Position numbers and translations under genes: made by a program. Of a DNA stretch of 64,000 bases, positions 1 through 13,500 are shown piece by piece. The notes below the pieces were generated by a model. That model had not been told where the DNA came from. It made no database searches and saw only the letters and a list, made by a program, of their open reading frames with translations. The stretch comes from Trichoderma breve (Eukaryota; Ascomycota; Sordariomycetes; Hypocreales; Hypocreaceae): positions 5,952,001 through 6,016,000 of the forward strand of contig NC_079234.1 of NCBI RefSeq assembly GCF_028502605.1, given 5' to 3'. Each line of letters opens with the position of its first letter. Position 1 is the stretch's first letter.

Positions 1-1254
1 AATCGTAAACTCGGTCCGGTTCGCGTCTCCAATGACAATCGTGTGCTGGGTCCCGTCTCCTCCCTTGAGGACCTTCCACCCCTGGCACGTTGCCTGGGTC
101 GAAATCGATCGATTCGTCGCCACCATCTGGTAGTATGACAGGTCATCTGGGGTCGCCTCGTAGAAGATGTACTGGCACGAGTTCTGATTGCAGTACATCA
201 GATTTGCGTCGGTATCAAAGAGCGTGCCGGGCTTGGGAATCTCGTCGTCTCCACCGTATCCGTAGGCAAGGGCAATGAGGCCATAACTGTATCACGAGTT
301 AGTTAATGCATTCCTTTTTTTTTAATCGTTTTCTCTCGAGACGCACTTGTTTGCTGTGTATCGTAGGGCGCTGATGGCCTGTGAGTTAGTCGAAAGCACT
401 TTATTTGTCTGAATGTTGCTCATATCCGGCACCGAGACGGTTCCGGGTTTCGTCACGGCTACCGTGTCTGCCGGATTGATGTTGTAAGTCAAGCCGAGAG
501 TCGCAACGGCTATTTGCGAAGCCTAAGCCCGGATTCACATTTAGTTAAACCGCTCACGATGAACCTCATCAAAGAGAAAGGGAGAGGATTGACGTTACTC
601 ACCACATTGATCAACACCCAAAACAAAACATAGACCCTCACCCAATGGCGATGTGTCACGTAGCCCAGCGTGAAGAGACTGCTAAAGTTTTCGCTCTGTA
701 GAATACAATCGGCCTGTACCATCATCAACACATCAGCCATTACGAAATACCTCAAGTGAATCGGAGCTTTTGTTTACCTCTCTCGGCGTCCACTCATACC
801 AGCTCAAAACCCACCATCTCAACTCCCTCACCATGTGCTTCATCGAACTCGCAATGTTCAGACCCAGCGCAATCGAAATGGCAATAATCAACGTGTTAAA
901 CTCCTTCTTCTTCTTGCTCAACATGGCCTCCTTCACCGAATATCTCCACAGCACGAGATACGCCCCGACAACCAGCAGCACCGTCATCACCCATCGCACG
1001 AGGCACGCGAGGAACAGCCGCTTGAACTGGTTCTTGCGCTTAAAGTGCTCGGCGGAGAAGACGTCGCCGCGTTTCTCGCTGCGCCAGCTGTCGCTCCGCA
1101 GGCTCTGCAGCGTCGGCGAGTGTTTTATAGCCGTCATGGCGGTACGCATCTTGGTTCTGTTGCTGTTTCCCTCGACCGGAGCGCCCGCACTCGTTGGTGA
1201 GAATCGATTACATGTTCGTTTCGGCTTGGCTCGAGAATGCTTGACGGCAGCCAA
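1..1254 (-). CDS. Uncharacterised fungal multi-pass membrane protein, 5' part (runs off left edge)
   Basis: Minus-strand gene with at least four exons: 1254 (or 1149)..778, 713..603, 522..347 and 286..<1. Donors and acceptors are canonical and every junction keeps frame (phase 0, phase 0, then phase 2). The first exon gives a basic, Ser-rich N-terminus. A hydrophobic segment follows (FLACLVRWVMTVLLVVGAYL region), then a second membrane-like stretch around IIAISIALGLNIASSM. The second exon adds a third hydrophobic segment (YVLFWVLINVASQ). The last two exons look luminal or extracellular, with Cys residues (MYCNQNSCQY) and a likely N-glycosylation site (NRS). The start is uncertain: the ATG at 1254 opens the longest frame, but a GTAATC...AAACAG stretch just upstream of the ATG at 1149 could be a leader intron, making 1149 the start. 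I do not recognise the family and assign no function. The C-terminus lies outside the window. Confidence 0.75.
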
Positions 1255-4200
1255 CTTATAGGTTTACTTTTTTAAAACCACTCACCTCCACGGTGAATGT
1301 CAAATTATGAAACAGGAGTCTCCCGTGGAGTCAAGAGAAAGAAATGGAAAACAAAATCGAAACCACCAAGCAGCTCGAGAAAGTGGTCCCAGGAAGAGCT
1401 GAAGCATTAAAGTTCAGGTGGCACTTTTACAAACTCATACTAGTTACTCGGTGGCAGCAGTCTCAACCACCAAGGAAGAAGAAAGGCTAGAAGAAAAAAA
1501 GACCACAAGTTCCCGCTGTTCCAGACCAAAAAAACCGTCCTTGCTAGAGCCGCAATTCCCAAACTGAGACATGTTTTTCATCTTCTCATCTCCGGTTTTG
1601 GCTACCTCTTACTCATAGAAAAGAAAAAATCGTGGCAGTGCTGGTTTGGGGCCATACTGGATAGGGCTCGAGCCGAATCGCGATAGCCGTAAGGCTAGCC
1701 CTTCCAAGTCGCCGAAAGGGGCAGATGCGGCTGATCGGCTCATTCCTTGTTCGAGTTTTCGTTTTCAATGTTCTTGATACCAAATAGCTGTCACAGAGCT
1801 GTTGTGGAACAAGAACGTTGACGTCTTCTCGCCACAATGTTGGCATCTCCAAGATGAGCCTGTCTCGGCTGTCTCAGTCACAAGCACGGTGGCAAATGGC
1901 TGATAATTCCTCAGTCTCCAATTAGTCACAGCTATAGATAACTTGACTTGCAGCGGTTTGCTAATTGAGCTGTTATCTCGCCGGACGGGACAGCTTTCGC
2001 ACGGGCCAGCAACCAATATAGCCAGTTGAGCCATTCGGAAACGCCGCCACCACCAACGTTGCGTATGCGGCGCTCGTTGCACCGTTCATCATTCGGCACG
2101 CTTTCCGTACACAGCAAACTTGATCAATTGGCATAATGCCCAATTCAGACATAGTTACGAAAGTAGTACAAACAGCTAGACCAAGCTCCCTTGTGCTTCT
2201 GTCACTCGTATACGCCGGCAGTAGCTCTTCTTTCAACTATTACATACCCTGCATATCCGTAGCGTTTTTTGGCGCTTCAACAAGCCGATGTGGCATGACC
2301 TGCAAAGGCAGAGTTGCAAAAGAGTAACTTGACCACGTCAACTCGGCGATTTCCTCTTCTAAACCAAGTTAGTTGCTTCTCATAACGGGAAACAGCTCCC
2401 CAAAACCCTTGTTTGCTTTTTGAAGCCTTTCACATGTATGTACGAGCTACCAGTTAGTAATGTAACCACGGCTCAGAGCCCAACGGCACTTGCAAGCCAA
2501 TCGGTGCTTAATCAATCGTCCCACACCGAATACCAAAAAAAGAGGAGACGAGGGAAAAAAGAGAAAGAGAAGTGAAAGCCCTGCAGTAGACCAAAACAAC
2601 TTGGCACTCAAGCGGCATCTTCAATCATTCTCCAGCGCTGTGTCTGTCAATCCCAGCATCACAATGACGCTTACATCTTGCCCTTGCTGCGGAGTAACTA
2701 GCGGATGTATTTCTCCTCTCTTGCATCCTACTTATGTGATGCATTGTCATTGTTCTTCTCACTGGACGTTGGGGGACGGGCGTCTTTTGGCATATGCATT
2801 AGCACCCAGATATGCATCTCGAAGGCACAACAAACAATCAACAGAATGACAAACAAAGAGTCCGCTGGCCGTTTCCACCAGCCCGCAGCTGGAGCCATGC
2901 GATGTGACTAAGGCAAGGCCAGGATACAACATTAACCAACGTGTATTAGTGCATATGTAGACAGCTACATGCTCGTACAGAAACGCTTCGGAATCCATGT
3001 TCGTGATGCACGACTCTCAATCAAGAACGTTGGACTCCACAAAGCCATGGGTCTCTTCCTCTCGCTCTCCACAATCGATGCGTTTTCCTTTGCTCCATTT
3101 CCTTACAGATAATGAGCACCAGCAACGGGCTCTCGCTCCGCCAAAAATCAAGAACAAGACCAAAGAACCCCAGCCGCATCACCATCCCCCAAAAACCCTC
3201 ATCGCTTACGGATAGTTTGGTCCATAAAATCCTCATTCGCGATCCTCCCCGTTATCAGGTCCTTTCAATCCACGCACGCCCTTGCTCCTTTCTCACTCCC
3301 CCCATTTCTAGTCGCCCGCTTGGGACGTATCTCGTATGTATGAAGTATGTACGGAGTATGTACGAGTAACTCGCACGGAGTCACTCGGTTGCTCCATCCA
3401 TCCTGCATCCCCCATCATGCATCTTACACGTACCCCTATCAAAAACCGAATATATAAATTAAAAAATAACATAATATAAAAAGGCCCCTCTCCCCCTCCC
3501 CATCGTCAGGCACCAAGACATAAGCAACCTTATAAAAACGAGCCACTCCTCTCTCAACACATGTTCCCTCTTTTCCCCCTTCTCATGCACATCCGCCCAA
3601 AAAAAAATGCACGTCCGAATGCACGTCGTCGCCGCCTCGCCTCGCCACTCTCTCCTCTTATACGAGGAAGGAAAAAAAACCTCTCCTAGTCTAGAAACTC
3701 GCTCGTGCCCAGAAAAGTAAGAGAACAAGTAATATTCCCCTCTTCTTCCTTCTAGGCTAGTCCTCCGACTGGTGAGAAAGAAAAAAAAAAAGAGTTGTAC
3801 GCCCTGATACGCACTGCAAAGATGCAATCTCGCGGCCGCACGGAACAGAACCACAGGAGAGAACAACACAGCCCAATGCAATGGCTTGTTACTTCCACAT
3901 TCTATGCACGCACTTCGCCCCCGCAAAGTTGCCGAGCTCATCGCCGCCGATGGCTTTGCTGACTCCGACTCTTATCTGGAGATGACAAAAAGGTGAGAGA
4001 GCGATGCCGAATAGCGAATGCTCACTGCTGTGATCAGTGACGAGTAAAGCTTTGTATCGTATGTCTGGTCCCATACCCGTAAGAATATCCGTCTTCTGTA
4101 TTCGGACTCCGTATCTGTACTCGTACTCCGTATTACCAGGCCAAGTGCTCGCTTGGTAGTAAGCCTGGTATAATAGACATCGTGAACCGGATAAGCCAAT

Positions 4201-5297
4201 CCAACACCCCAATTGGCTCTCTTTGTATCCTTCTGCTTGCTTACCTTGTCCTCACGCCATGTCCCTTCCAAGCGAATGCCGCCGCCAAGTGGGCCATCGA
4301 CGATGCCAAAGCAAAAGCCAAGCCTGCCATGTAGCATAGACAGGCAATCACATGCAGTCACATGCAATCACAACACAGCACAGCACAAAGGGGGATTGGG
4401 ATTTGTTGAGCACAACATCTTCTTTGTAATCTAGGCAATTTCATTTATGTCTGATCTCTCTCTTTGTGTAGTAGTAGTAGTACCAGAATGCCCGCAGAAC
4501 CAATCGAATCAATACCATTAGCAACCGACTTTTTCCTTTCCCGTTCCCCGCCTGCTCGTAGTAGCCCAATGCACCCTGGACCAAAGAACCAACCCGTCGG
4601 CCGCCTTTCAGTCCATTCCCTTAAAAACACAAATGAGAGCGTTGACAAGTCATTATCAATCCGCCTGGTCCGCTTGTTCATAACGGTCTGGAGCCGTGAA
4701 AGACGTATAACAAAGCGGGAGAAGAAAATAAACCTCCCGTAGGAAAAATGAAACACAAAGTAGAGGAGAAAACCGTAGTGGCGAAGTTACTCCAACGCAA
4801 GACCTGTCATGAACCGAACCCAGAGCGCAATAAAAAAAGAAAGCGGAAAGGAAAAAACAGCACCAGCAATCCCAATGCCCTTGTGAGCGCCAAGCAGTAA
4901 AAAAAAAAAAAAACAAATCCGTATCGTATGCGGCCGAAACTCCCAGAAGCTAAAACAAAAAGCCAAAATACAAGTAAAGAGAAAAAGAGTAAAAGGAAAA
5001 GAGTACAACAATTATCGCTCTTTAATTGTTGCTGTGAACAAAAAGAAAAGCCAAGGCCCCTTCCGATTTTTGGGGGGCCAGTAAAAAATGGACGAGGTCA
5101 TATAAAACCTCGCAATGTTTTATAAAAAAAAACAATGTGACAACCGTTGCTCTGTCAGCTGTCCAAACCCAAACCAAGTTGTTTTGTGTAGAAAAGTTGT
5201 TCTTCACAGTTTGTAAAAATAAAAATTAAAACCGTCAACTGAGAAAGATGCGGCAAATTGCAGCTGTCCTCATCCGATAACCACCTCCGTGGGCGAT
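1255..5297. other. Intergenic region, no supported gene
   Basis: About 4 kb between the 5' end of the left membrane-protein gene and the 3' end of the CBM21 gene. It should hold the promoter of the former and the 3' untranslated region of the latter. Open frames here are short, overlap on both strands and show no domain or splice logic. Visible low-complexity features are A/T homopolymers (for example near 3781-3793 and 4898-4913) and a cluster of TACGGAGTA/TACGAGTA-like words at about 3330-3385 and 4095-4135. Confidence 0.6.
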
Positions 5298-7825
5298 CTA
5301 GCCTCGGATGGCGGTAGCGGTATGAGGCTCTGCGCCCCAACGGAATCGCTGCTGAATCATCTGTTGCGCGAAGAAGGGAGCATCAGTTGGGGATGTGGAA
5401 AAAGACGGCGAAGGCGACCTCATGTGAGGCATCGACTTGGGAGTCGACGACTGGTCCCTGCTGATGAGGACAGAGGATATAGAGTCGAGAGGAGACGAGG
5501 GCGATGCCGCGAGGTAATCGGCGGTCAGGGGGCGGGTGAGCTTCATCTCAATGGGGTGGTGAAGGCTGTGGTGAGCCGCAGGACCGGTGTGGTGAAGGGG
5601 GTGAGCCATCGTCGCCACTGACACCGTAGTCGGGCTGATGCCCTCGATCTCTTCGCTCTTGGTCGTTCCATTAGTCGCCGCCGTCGTGGTCGATGTCTTC
5701 GAACCAAACTGTAAGTACAGAAAAAGCCAAATGTCAGCTACACAATTCCATCCCATTTTTTTCATCAATTTTTTTTTCAGATAGTCTTGCCCATCGCTCC
5801 TCAAGCCTCCCTCCATTTTTGTTGCATGACGGCGGGAAATTTTCCTTGTTCCAACAACTAGACGGCGGCAGGCGGCTGGGGCGGCTGGGGGACGCTGAAG
5901 TGGTCTCCAGGGGTACGTACAAAGCAGTATTTACTGACGAGCTCTTCGTAGGAAGAGCTGGCGAGGCCGAGGCCAAGGCCAACAGGGGGCGAAGAAGGAG
6001 CAGAAGCAGCAGCCGCGGCAGCGGCAGCGGCAGCAGGTGCAGCGACGGGCTGGCTGGACTGCGAAGCAGACGGTGCGCTCAGAGGAGGGCCGAAGCTCAT
6101 GCTCATGGGCGTGGGGCTGTCGCGGACGTTCCTCTTCATGTAGAGGGCATCCTTGTCCTTGGATGCAGAGTCCTTGGCCGCCTGGACGGCAGCGCTCAGC
6201 GAGGCTCCAAAATCATAACGGTTGGCAAAGGCCAGTCCGCTGGGAGCGGTCAGGCCCAGACCCTTGGAAATGTTATCACTAGCCAAGTTGCTGGTCGACT
6301 TGGTCTTGAGGCGGAGGCCAGGAGTGTTGTGCTCGCCCAAGAAGTCGTTGATATGGTCATCAAACTTAAACTTTGGTTTTTTATCAAAATCATCAAACGA
6401 AAGAGGCATCTGCACCTGTCGACCGGGAGCAGTAGGAGTCTGCTTGCGGTTGCTCCGTGGCAGACTGTTGTTGCTCGACCGGGACTGGGCGCCTTGGAAG
6501 CCGTTCTTACCGTTCTGCGGCTTGAATTGCTTCCGGAAGTCGACCTGGAAGTTGGCAGAGCTGTTGCTGTCCCAATACTCCTGGCCATTGACGTTGTAGC
6601 GGATGCAGAAATACAGAGTCTTCATCTCCAAGTTGGCAGTATCTGACAACTTGATGGAGAATTGGAAGCGGTCTTGACCATCACGGGTGACCTTGGGGCG
6701 GATCTCGTGGCTGAACTCGGCAACGACCTCTGAAGTTGTCTTCCAGTAGTCCAAGGTGAAGCGGCAGACAACCAGCTTCTGGTAGGACATGTTGGCGACA
6801 ACGACGGAACCCAGCATCGACTTCTGATCAGGCGACAGCCAAACCTTTTCTAGGCGAACAGGTTGGTCCCGTCGTGATGGAGAGTCGTGGGGGAAGTTGT
6901 TGGTGATGAGTTGCCAGTCAAACGGCGGTGTTCGTGCAACAGTCCTCTTTTCGCCTCCCGGGAAGGGATACTCGGCATCACTGTCGTAGTTCTCAACCGG
7001 AGACGAGCCCGCACTAACTGCCAAAGGTCGGTCGACCTGGAGGAAGTGACGGATGTGCTCCAAATGAGAATCGAAATGAACGGCCTTTGCGAAAACAGGA
7101 GTGCCAGGCATGCTCGAGGGTCGCTTGTGTCCACGGAGAGCTGGGCGGACCAGCTCGCCGGACTTCTTGCGGACCATCGGCGGCTTAGGCCTCAAGTCGT
7201 CCTCCGAGTCCTCCGAGACAGTCTGGGAGTTCTCAGCAGATGTCATGATAGCAGACACATTTGGATCGGTTGCAGATCGAACATGGCCCCGGCGTCCCGA
7301 CTTGGGAAGATCACTCAGGCTCATGGCACTGAAGCTAGTGTGCACGATGCTTCGAGGAGTAACGTCGCCAGGACTTAGCCTCGAGTCCTTGCTTGGGGGT
7401 GATGGTGTCCGGGGTTGGGGAATCTGGCTGACGGCATCCCTGAGCTTTCCCAGCTTCCTCCCTCGAATCTCCGGGCGGCTGTCATCCTCGCTATCTGACG
7501 AGGCAGAGTCGGGCGGGGAGATGATGGCAGCATTAGGAATTCCCCGGTCGTCAGTCACCGGCGGGGGTGACTTGCGGAGGCTTGCGCTCACAGGAGGGGT
7601 GCCAGCGTTCTTGACTTCATCAGAAGAGCCATAGGGAGGAGATGGTGTAGAGTGGGACTCTACAGCCGGGGGTGCAGACGGTGTTCGACGGTTCTTGCTG
7701 AGGTACGAGGCTGAGCGAGGGAGCGAGGGCTTCTGGCCGGAGGTAATTGATGAGCGTCGGCTGACATCCGGAGAAGCAGTCGCTGAGGAGGCGGGAGATC
7801 GGTGAGAGGGCGGCGTGTAAGGCAT
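5298..7825 (-). CDS. Protein phosphatase 1 regulatory subunit with CBM21 domain (Gac1-like)
   Basis: Two exons, 7825..5921 and 5708..5298, joined in phase 0 over a 212-nt intron (GTACGT donor, CTTACAG acceptor), give 771 residues. The product is likely a targeting subunit that brings type-1 phosphatase to glycogen and so favours glycogen-synthase dephosphorylation, as known for yeast Gac1 and animal PPP1R3 proteins. A long Ser/Pro-rich disordered N-terminus (about 1-240) leads to a PP1-docking RVxF-type motif, KAVHF, at residues 247-251. A CBM21 domain follows at about 302-430, with the family's aromatic pattern including the YWDSN stretch near 417-421. After it come disordered Gln/Ser/Ala-rich sequences with a poly-Ala run and a C-terminal His-rich segment. 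The layout RVxF, about 50 residues, then CBM21 is that of glycogen-targeting subunits. The start is the first ATG of the frame. Confidence 0.88.
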
Positions 7826-9180
7826 TCCCAGAACGTTTGCCGGGGTATTGTTTGAAGAGTAAAAAAAGCCCTGTCTGGTATTGATGATGTAATCCGGCTA
7901 ATAAGAGATGTTGCAAATTATTCAACGGCGACGAAATGACCGTTGTTTAATGCTGCTAATCTGCACGCTCGTTCCAATTATATCATAGGATAAAAGAATA
8001 GGGCGTGTTGTCGGACTCGCGGGCGGGCAACAGAGGAAGAGTAGTGATTGGGAAGCTAGTATCTAGGTAGGATGATCTGGATGCATGGGAAAGTACGTTG
8101 TCAGCACGAGGTGATCGACGTTAAACAATAAAGGATACCGTTCGAGGTTCGGAGTAGGGTGCGTGGTGGAGAGGGAACAACACATGGTTTAAATGACCCA
8201 AGTCTGGTCCACGAGCATGGCACGGTGACGTCCATGAGTAGAAAAAAAAATTTGGACCTTGAGGGCGATGGAACAGGATGCAGATTGCTCAAACGGAAGA
8301 TTTCGAAGACGGAAAGGAATAAGACAAGGGTTGTCGGAAGTTGCCGTGCTTGGTAATGAAACTCTCTTTGACAAAGGCTAAAACTCAATGGCGACTTACA
8401 GTGGAAGGTAGAAGAGGAATTCAAGGCCAATTTTCTCCGAAGTGCACAGGAAGCAACGACACGGTCTCAAGCTCGGGCAATATTCCAGCAACCGAGCAAA
8501 AGACTGTGAGGTGCAGCCGTGGAAGCACAAAACTGGGTGCGGAGGGTGATGCTTAAGATCGCCAAACTAAGTCGTCTGGCGGATGATGTGGCCGGCTCGG
8601 GAGGGGAGCGTTGTCGAGTCGGAACAGTGGAGAGAGTAGAATAAAAAATCCTTGCACAATGACGAAGTAAAGACCCAGCTGAAGCTTGAAGCGGGTTGTG
8701 GAGATGCTCGGGATGAAGGGAGTTGAGAATTGATGATGGACGGAAAGCACGGCGAGGATGGCGGATGACTCTCGAAAGATGCAACGGGAACGACGGGGAG
8801 GAGACTGCAGACTGGTTCTTGGTCCTGGAGGCGGGCAGGACGTCGTGGAATGGGCTGTAGGGGGATGAATTAACCCTTGAAGAAGAGAAGAGGAGGAGGA
8901 AGAGAAGAGAACGGCGGTAGTGATGCCGATGAGGTTGAAGATGAGGATGAGGAAATGGGAAAGATAGGGAAGATTGAAGACGGAGGAGGTGGGGAGAGGC
9001 TGTTTTTGGCTGCGTGAGACGGCCGATACGTACCCAGCGGTTGTGCCAACTCGAGGCAAGCCTGCAAGTACCGGCGCCCAAATGGAGCAGAGGCGAAAAA
9101 AAAAAGAAAAAATCAAAAAATTAGAGCAGCGCCATCGTACAGGTACCTGCTAGTGGAAGGCTCGGGCCCGGATCCAGGTT
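7826..9180. other. Presumed promoter and leader of the CBM21 gene
   Basis: The 1.35 kb upstream of the CBM21 gene. On the coding (minus) strand it is rich in C/T tracts, for example the complement of 8880-8900 and 8900-8970, as is common in leaders of highly regulated filamentous-fungal genes. A GTACGTATC donor-like sequence at about 9034-9026 (minus) could start a leader intron. The overlapping minus-strand frames here are low-complexity Ser/Pro/Leu translations and are not called as genes. Confidence 0.4.
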
Positions 9181-9941
9181 GCTATGCGCCGCAGCAGAAG
9201 AGACTGGAGACTGCACTGAGACCTTGAACTTGCCCTGCTCTAGTCTGCATGGGGGATTGAAAACTTGGCTGGCTGGCGACTAGCGGCAGAGACAGGGGTG
9301 CGGAGGAGGGTGAAGGTTGAGGTTGAGTCCATCTCGAAATCTTGTCATCTAAGCCGGCCTTGCCTGGTCGATGGCCATGATCCATCCATCCATGCCATGC
9401 CCATGGGTGATGGGCCAACCCTGGGCCAAGCCAGCACCGCCTTACTAGCAAGCACCACTCCCCTCCCCAACTGGTTCGATGGCTTGAGATGGTGGGCCGC
9501 CGTCGATCGGCTTGGAGGGTGGCCTGTGGCCATGGGCCCAGCAACCTCATCCCTGAGAGAGGGGCCTTGGAGATAGGCGGCCAACAGGGGGGCGAGACAA
9601 CAAATTGGCGAGCCGAAGCAACAGCTCAACCGGCTACCTGAACCCAGCAACCACCAACAAACGCTCAGCAGCCCCATCGCCGTGCCTAGTGTTAGTGGTG
9701 TTAGTGCAGTGTTGTATCGGCGGCCCAAGCACTGGTCCTCCGTCAAGCTTGCCATGCGTCTCGTCGCCTCTCGAGGTTGCGAATCCCTCTGCTCAGAGCT
9801 CAGACCTCCATTCCATACTCGTACTTGCAATTGGATTGGAGATGCTTGGACCTTTGATCTTCAATTTACGGGGGCCGGGGCCTAGCTCCATCTCGACGAC
9901 GGAGCACTCGCACTTGTGCTTGTCGTCGTGATATGAAGACG

Positions 9942-9964
9942 CCCCCCCCCCCCCCCCCCCCCCC
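9942..9964. repeat. Poly-C homopolymer (23 C)
   Basis: An uninterrupted run of 23 cytosines on the plus strand, directly after GAAGACG. A run of this length is prone to slippage, and its exact length in an assembly should be treated with caution. The complementary G run could form a quadruplex. Confidence 0.95.
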
Positions 9965-10493
9965 TCCTTGCCCCATCCACAGCAGCGTCTCCGATATCAA
10001 CATGTACCAGATATGCTCGTATGTAACAAGCACAGTAGCGGAGCGGCAAAGGAATCAGAGACAAAAACCACTCGGAGAGGCGAAAAAGGCCCCAAGATGC
10101 ACGCACTCACACACATACACATACACACACAATTTCATGCTCCGTTATACACAAACCAAAACGAAGCAGAGGAGGAGAGCGGCGAGAGGGCGGCAAAGTT
10201 GTGTGGCCCAGTTCTTGCTTCTCCCCCCCTCCCACAGCCGGGAGCCGGAGGGATTTGCCAGTCCAGTGGTCGTCAGCCAACGAATACCTCGCCAGTAATG
10301 CAACCTAATGGAATAGAGCTGCAGTGTCGAGGTCGCATCTGGATGCCCATTTTTGCGGAGTACACCGGCAGCTGCGTTGCAAAGCCGCCTACAGCACCAC
10401 TAGCCACCTCAATGCGCATCCTGCCCTGCCGTTCGTTTTTCTCCTCCTACCTAGACCTAGTGCTTGTGTGTCGTCTCGCCTGTCGAATGCATA

Positions 10494-10568
10494 TGTGTGT
10501 ACGAGCATGTACTCCATACAAGGCCATGTACGAGCATGTATCTGGATACATGTACTGTACGAGTACAT
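10494..10568. repeat. Cluster of TGTACGAGCATGTA / TACGAGTAC words
   Basis: Within 75 nt the words TGTACGAGCATGTA, ATGTACGAGCATGTA and TGTACGAGTACATA occur with connecting ATGTACT sequence, making an irregular array of near-palindromes. The same words recur singly at many other intergenic sites in the window. Function unknown. Confidence 0.7.
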
Positions 10569-13500
10569 AACCCATAATCCAGAGCAGCAATGCACACATC
10601 CTGTATATCCTGTGCACCCCCCGTTGCCATTGCCATCCTCAAGACGGTAAGAAGCTAGTAATCAAACGAACGGAGCACCGGTATGTGTTGGGAAGCTTCT
10701 CCAAGCCTTTTGATTACATTACACCACAAAAGACAACACAACATACGACTACTCGTAGATACCCGGTGAGCCAAATTATGGCAAACGATAACAATTGCCG
10801 TGATACCAATTTCAACGCCAGACGGAAACATGGCCTCTCGTCCTCGACACTCATTCGTCCAGGCCCAGGACAGACCCAGCCGCCGGCCCCTACGGGCGTT
10901 GCGAGTTACCGCAGTGGGCAGCGTTTCTTCTAAGCATCTCAGCAAAGAACGGGGCTCGTCTGTCATCATCCTGTCTTAAAAAGACGCCGTCGCCTTTTTT
11001 AGAACGGTTTCTGATCTCTCCCTCCGCCCAGATAAGCGTGCACCGGCGAGCGAAAAATTTGCGTCAGTCCCGAAATGGACGTGCGCTTGTGGCGTCGCCT
11101 GATAACAATGCACTTACGAATATAATATGGCCTTTTATCAGCTTCGATGCCGATTGCACAAGATCGCGTGGAATGCCATGGGCTGATATCGATGTCACAT
11201 GGCTTGATGAATTGCCCAGATGTGAATGATTCCCCAGGCAATAGCGCAACTATCTCGAGCCGGGCTGAACCTTTTCATTTATTTGAGCAGTATAGTGAGC
11301 TGGTAGAATAATATTCGGGTCGGTCCCATCCACCGGCGCCCTCTCTCTTGTTAGCTTTGCCTTTTTTTTCTTTTTTGCTTTTTTCTGTGTCGGCGCTCTT
11401 GGCCAAGTCGGAACACCGGTGAAGCCGGATATGGAGATAGCTACGACGACTAACACTACCGATTCACGTTAGTACCAGCTGGCCATTGCCCTGGTAATGA
11501 GGGCATCCGGGTACTTGTATCGCTAACAGCACAGCAACAGCACTTGTTCTTCTGTTTGCTGTGCTGAGCTCGTAGCGGGTACTTGTCGTCATGTATTATT
11601 CATGGTTTGGTTTGCCGGGCAGCCCAGCGTCAACGTTTATGTTGTGCGTAACGAGCACGGTACGGGTAATGTAATGCGCCAGTGCGGATTCCGTCCGGGA
11701 GCTTCGTACTCGCAACGGGACTTGACTGGCAATGGAGCTTGCCCGACAGATAAAATTTGCAAATTTTGTGCCAAACGCGAGCCCTTGTTGGCTCAACGGC
11801 CTGCCGAATCGCATTGAAGGGGGCGACTGGGGGACTGAGGCGTTTCCAGGTATTTTTCTTGCTTGCAGCCTTGCACTGCAGGCTCCGTGCATGTACGGTA
11901 CGAACAAGAATGTACCGGTCTTCTCGCACTCCGTCCGTCCTGGGGCCGGCCCTCTTTTCCAATTCCTCCTGCATCAAGATGGAGAAGGGTGGGAAGGGAA
12001 AGAAAGGGAGGATGGCAGAGAGCTGGCGGCTTTCTTCAAGTACGACAGACAATCTGCAATGCTTCGCTGCGAGTCTGCCCATCCAGCTCCCAAAACCCCA
12101 TCTCCAGAGATACATGTCCATGCTCGTACAGTACACACACGCCGGTAGGCTTTTTCCAAAGGAGAATTTTCGTTTCTGGCGCCAGGGGGGGTTTGGTTGG
12201 ATGGACATGGCCTGGGAATAGCAACTGGGGTGGGCTCTCCGGCATGAGACCCGGTCCTGGTGTGGCGCCCGACGCTGTGGTCCGTTGAATATATCTCACC
12301 CCTGTTCTCGCCAGTGCAAGTCCATGCCGACCGTTCTCAGCCGCTCATTGGCAGTGCCCCGGCCTGGGTTAGCTGTTTGATGTCGAGATAATGACGTTGC
12401 TCGCGGTTTGGGTGAGGCTCGCTCAGAAGGCGCCCTCCAATCAGGGTATGGCAGAACACGCGCAATGCATTCCGCAGCGTGGCCTTCCTGTTTCACATTG
12501 GCCTCTTTGTTTGCTTTCTCCCTGCAACGCCTGTTCGTCTGGTGTCTCTCAAACGACTTCTTGAAAGAAAAAAAAGTGGGAAAACGGAACGGACGCGCTG
12601 TGCGGAGTAGCCAGTACTTTCTACTCCGAAAGATGCTCAGCCCGTCCCTTCGGGTGTCCGCCCCGGATCCGGGATCATCTCGAGACGCCAGCCTGCATCG
12701 CCGTCTCTCCATGACTGACACCAAACGAGAAGATTCCCAGAAAGATGCAGAGAATCCAAGGGACCCCCCCTTTTCCTCCTCCCCCTCCCCCGAGCCCAAC
12801 GACATCTGGCACCTCTTCCCCCTTCCCCACGACGGACCGAAAAGCTTCCCCAGGTTGTCAAACTCGGCCTCGTCATGCCTCCTAATGCAGAGAATGAATG
12901 CAGCTCTTACTAGCGAGTGCATGTCTGCGCTGCGCTGCTGCTGCAATGCCTGCGAGCCCAACATGGAGCTGGTTCGGGCTCAATTGGCTCCAATTGCTGC
13001 TTCTGCCAGAGCATCACCGGTTTAGGCGCCTGGACGGCTTGAGCTGCATATGAGCTGTCTCTGTCTCTGGTCTACCCTACCCGATTAGAGGTAGCCGTCC
13101 GTATCTGCAGGAGGAGTAACGGACGGCACGCTGTGTGATGACCGAGTCAGGCAGCGAGCCACCGACCGTTTTCCGATTCGCAATTCGCAAGGCATTGGGA
13201 GCCGTGTATCGGATGGATACCAAGAAATAATAATAAATGATAAAAATGATAATGACAATGACAATGAAAAAAATGCCTCCATCACGACAGTCAGTAGCAG
13301 TACGTAAAAGTCCATGGAATAGTAACAGCAGCTGAAGGGCGTGTATCTTGAATTGAGTCGAATTAATTGAACCCCTCCATCTCCATCTCCATCCCATGCA
13401 TCTGCGGGTCACAAAAGGCTGTGCTTCCAACTTCCAAGGCACAAACATCGCCATCGTCAAGCCACAGCGTCTTAGTCATCGCGCCAAGAGATAAGGAATG

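Noticed and set aside
5693..6646. 317-codon plus-strand open frame
   Set aside because: It lies antisense to the CBM21 gene, whose coding frame has recognisable domains; the plus-strand translation is Gly/Arg-rich shadow sequence.
8467..9116. 204- and 187-codon minus-strand frames upstream of the CBM21 gene
   Set aside because: Ser/Pro/Leu translations of a C/T-rich leader in two frames at once; better explained as promoter and leader sequence.
12296..13025. Long overlapping frames on both strands (222 and 205 codons)
   Set aside because: They overlap each other almost completely on opposite strands, have low-complexity composition and show no domain, so neither can be supported as a gene.
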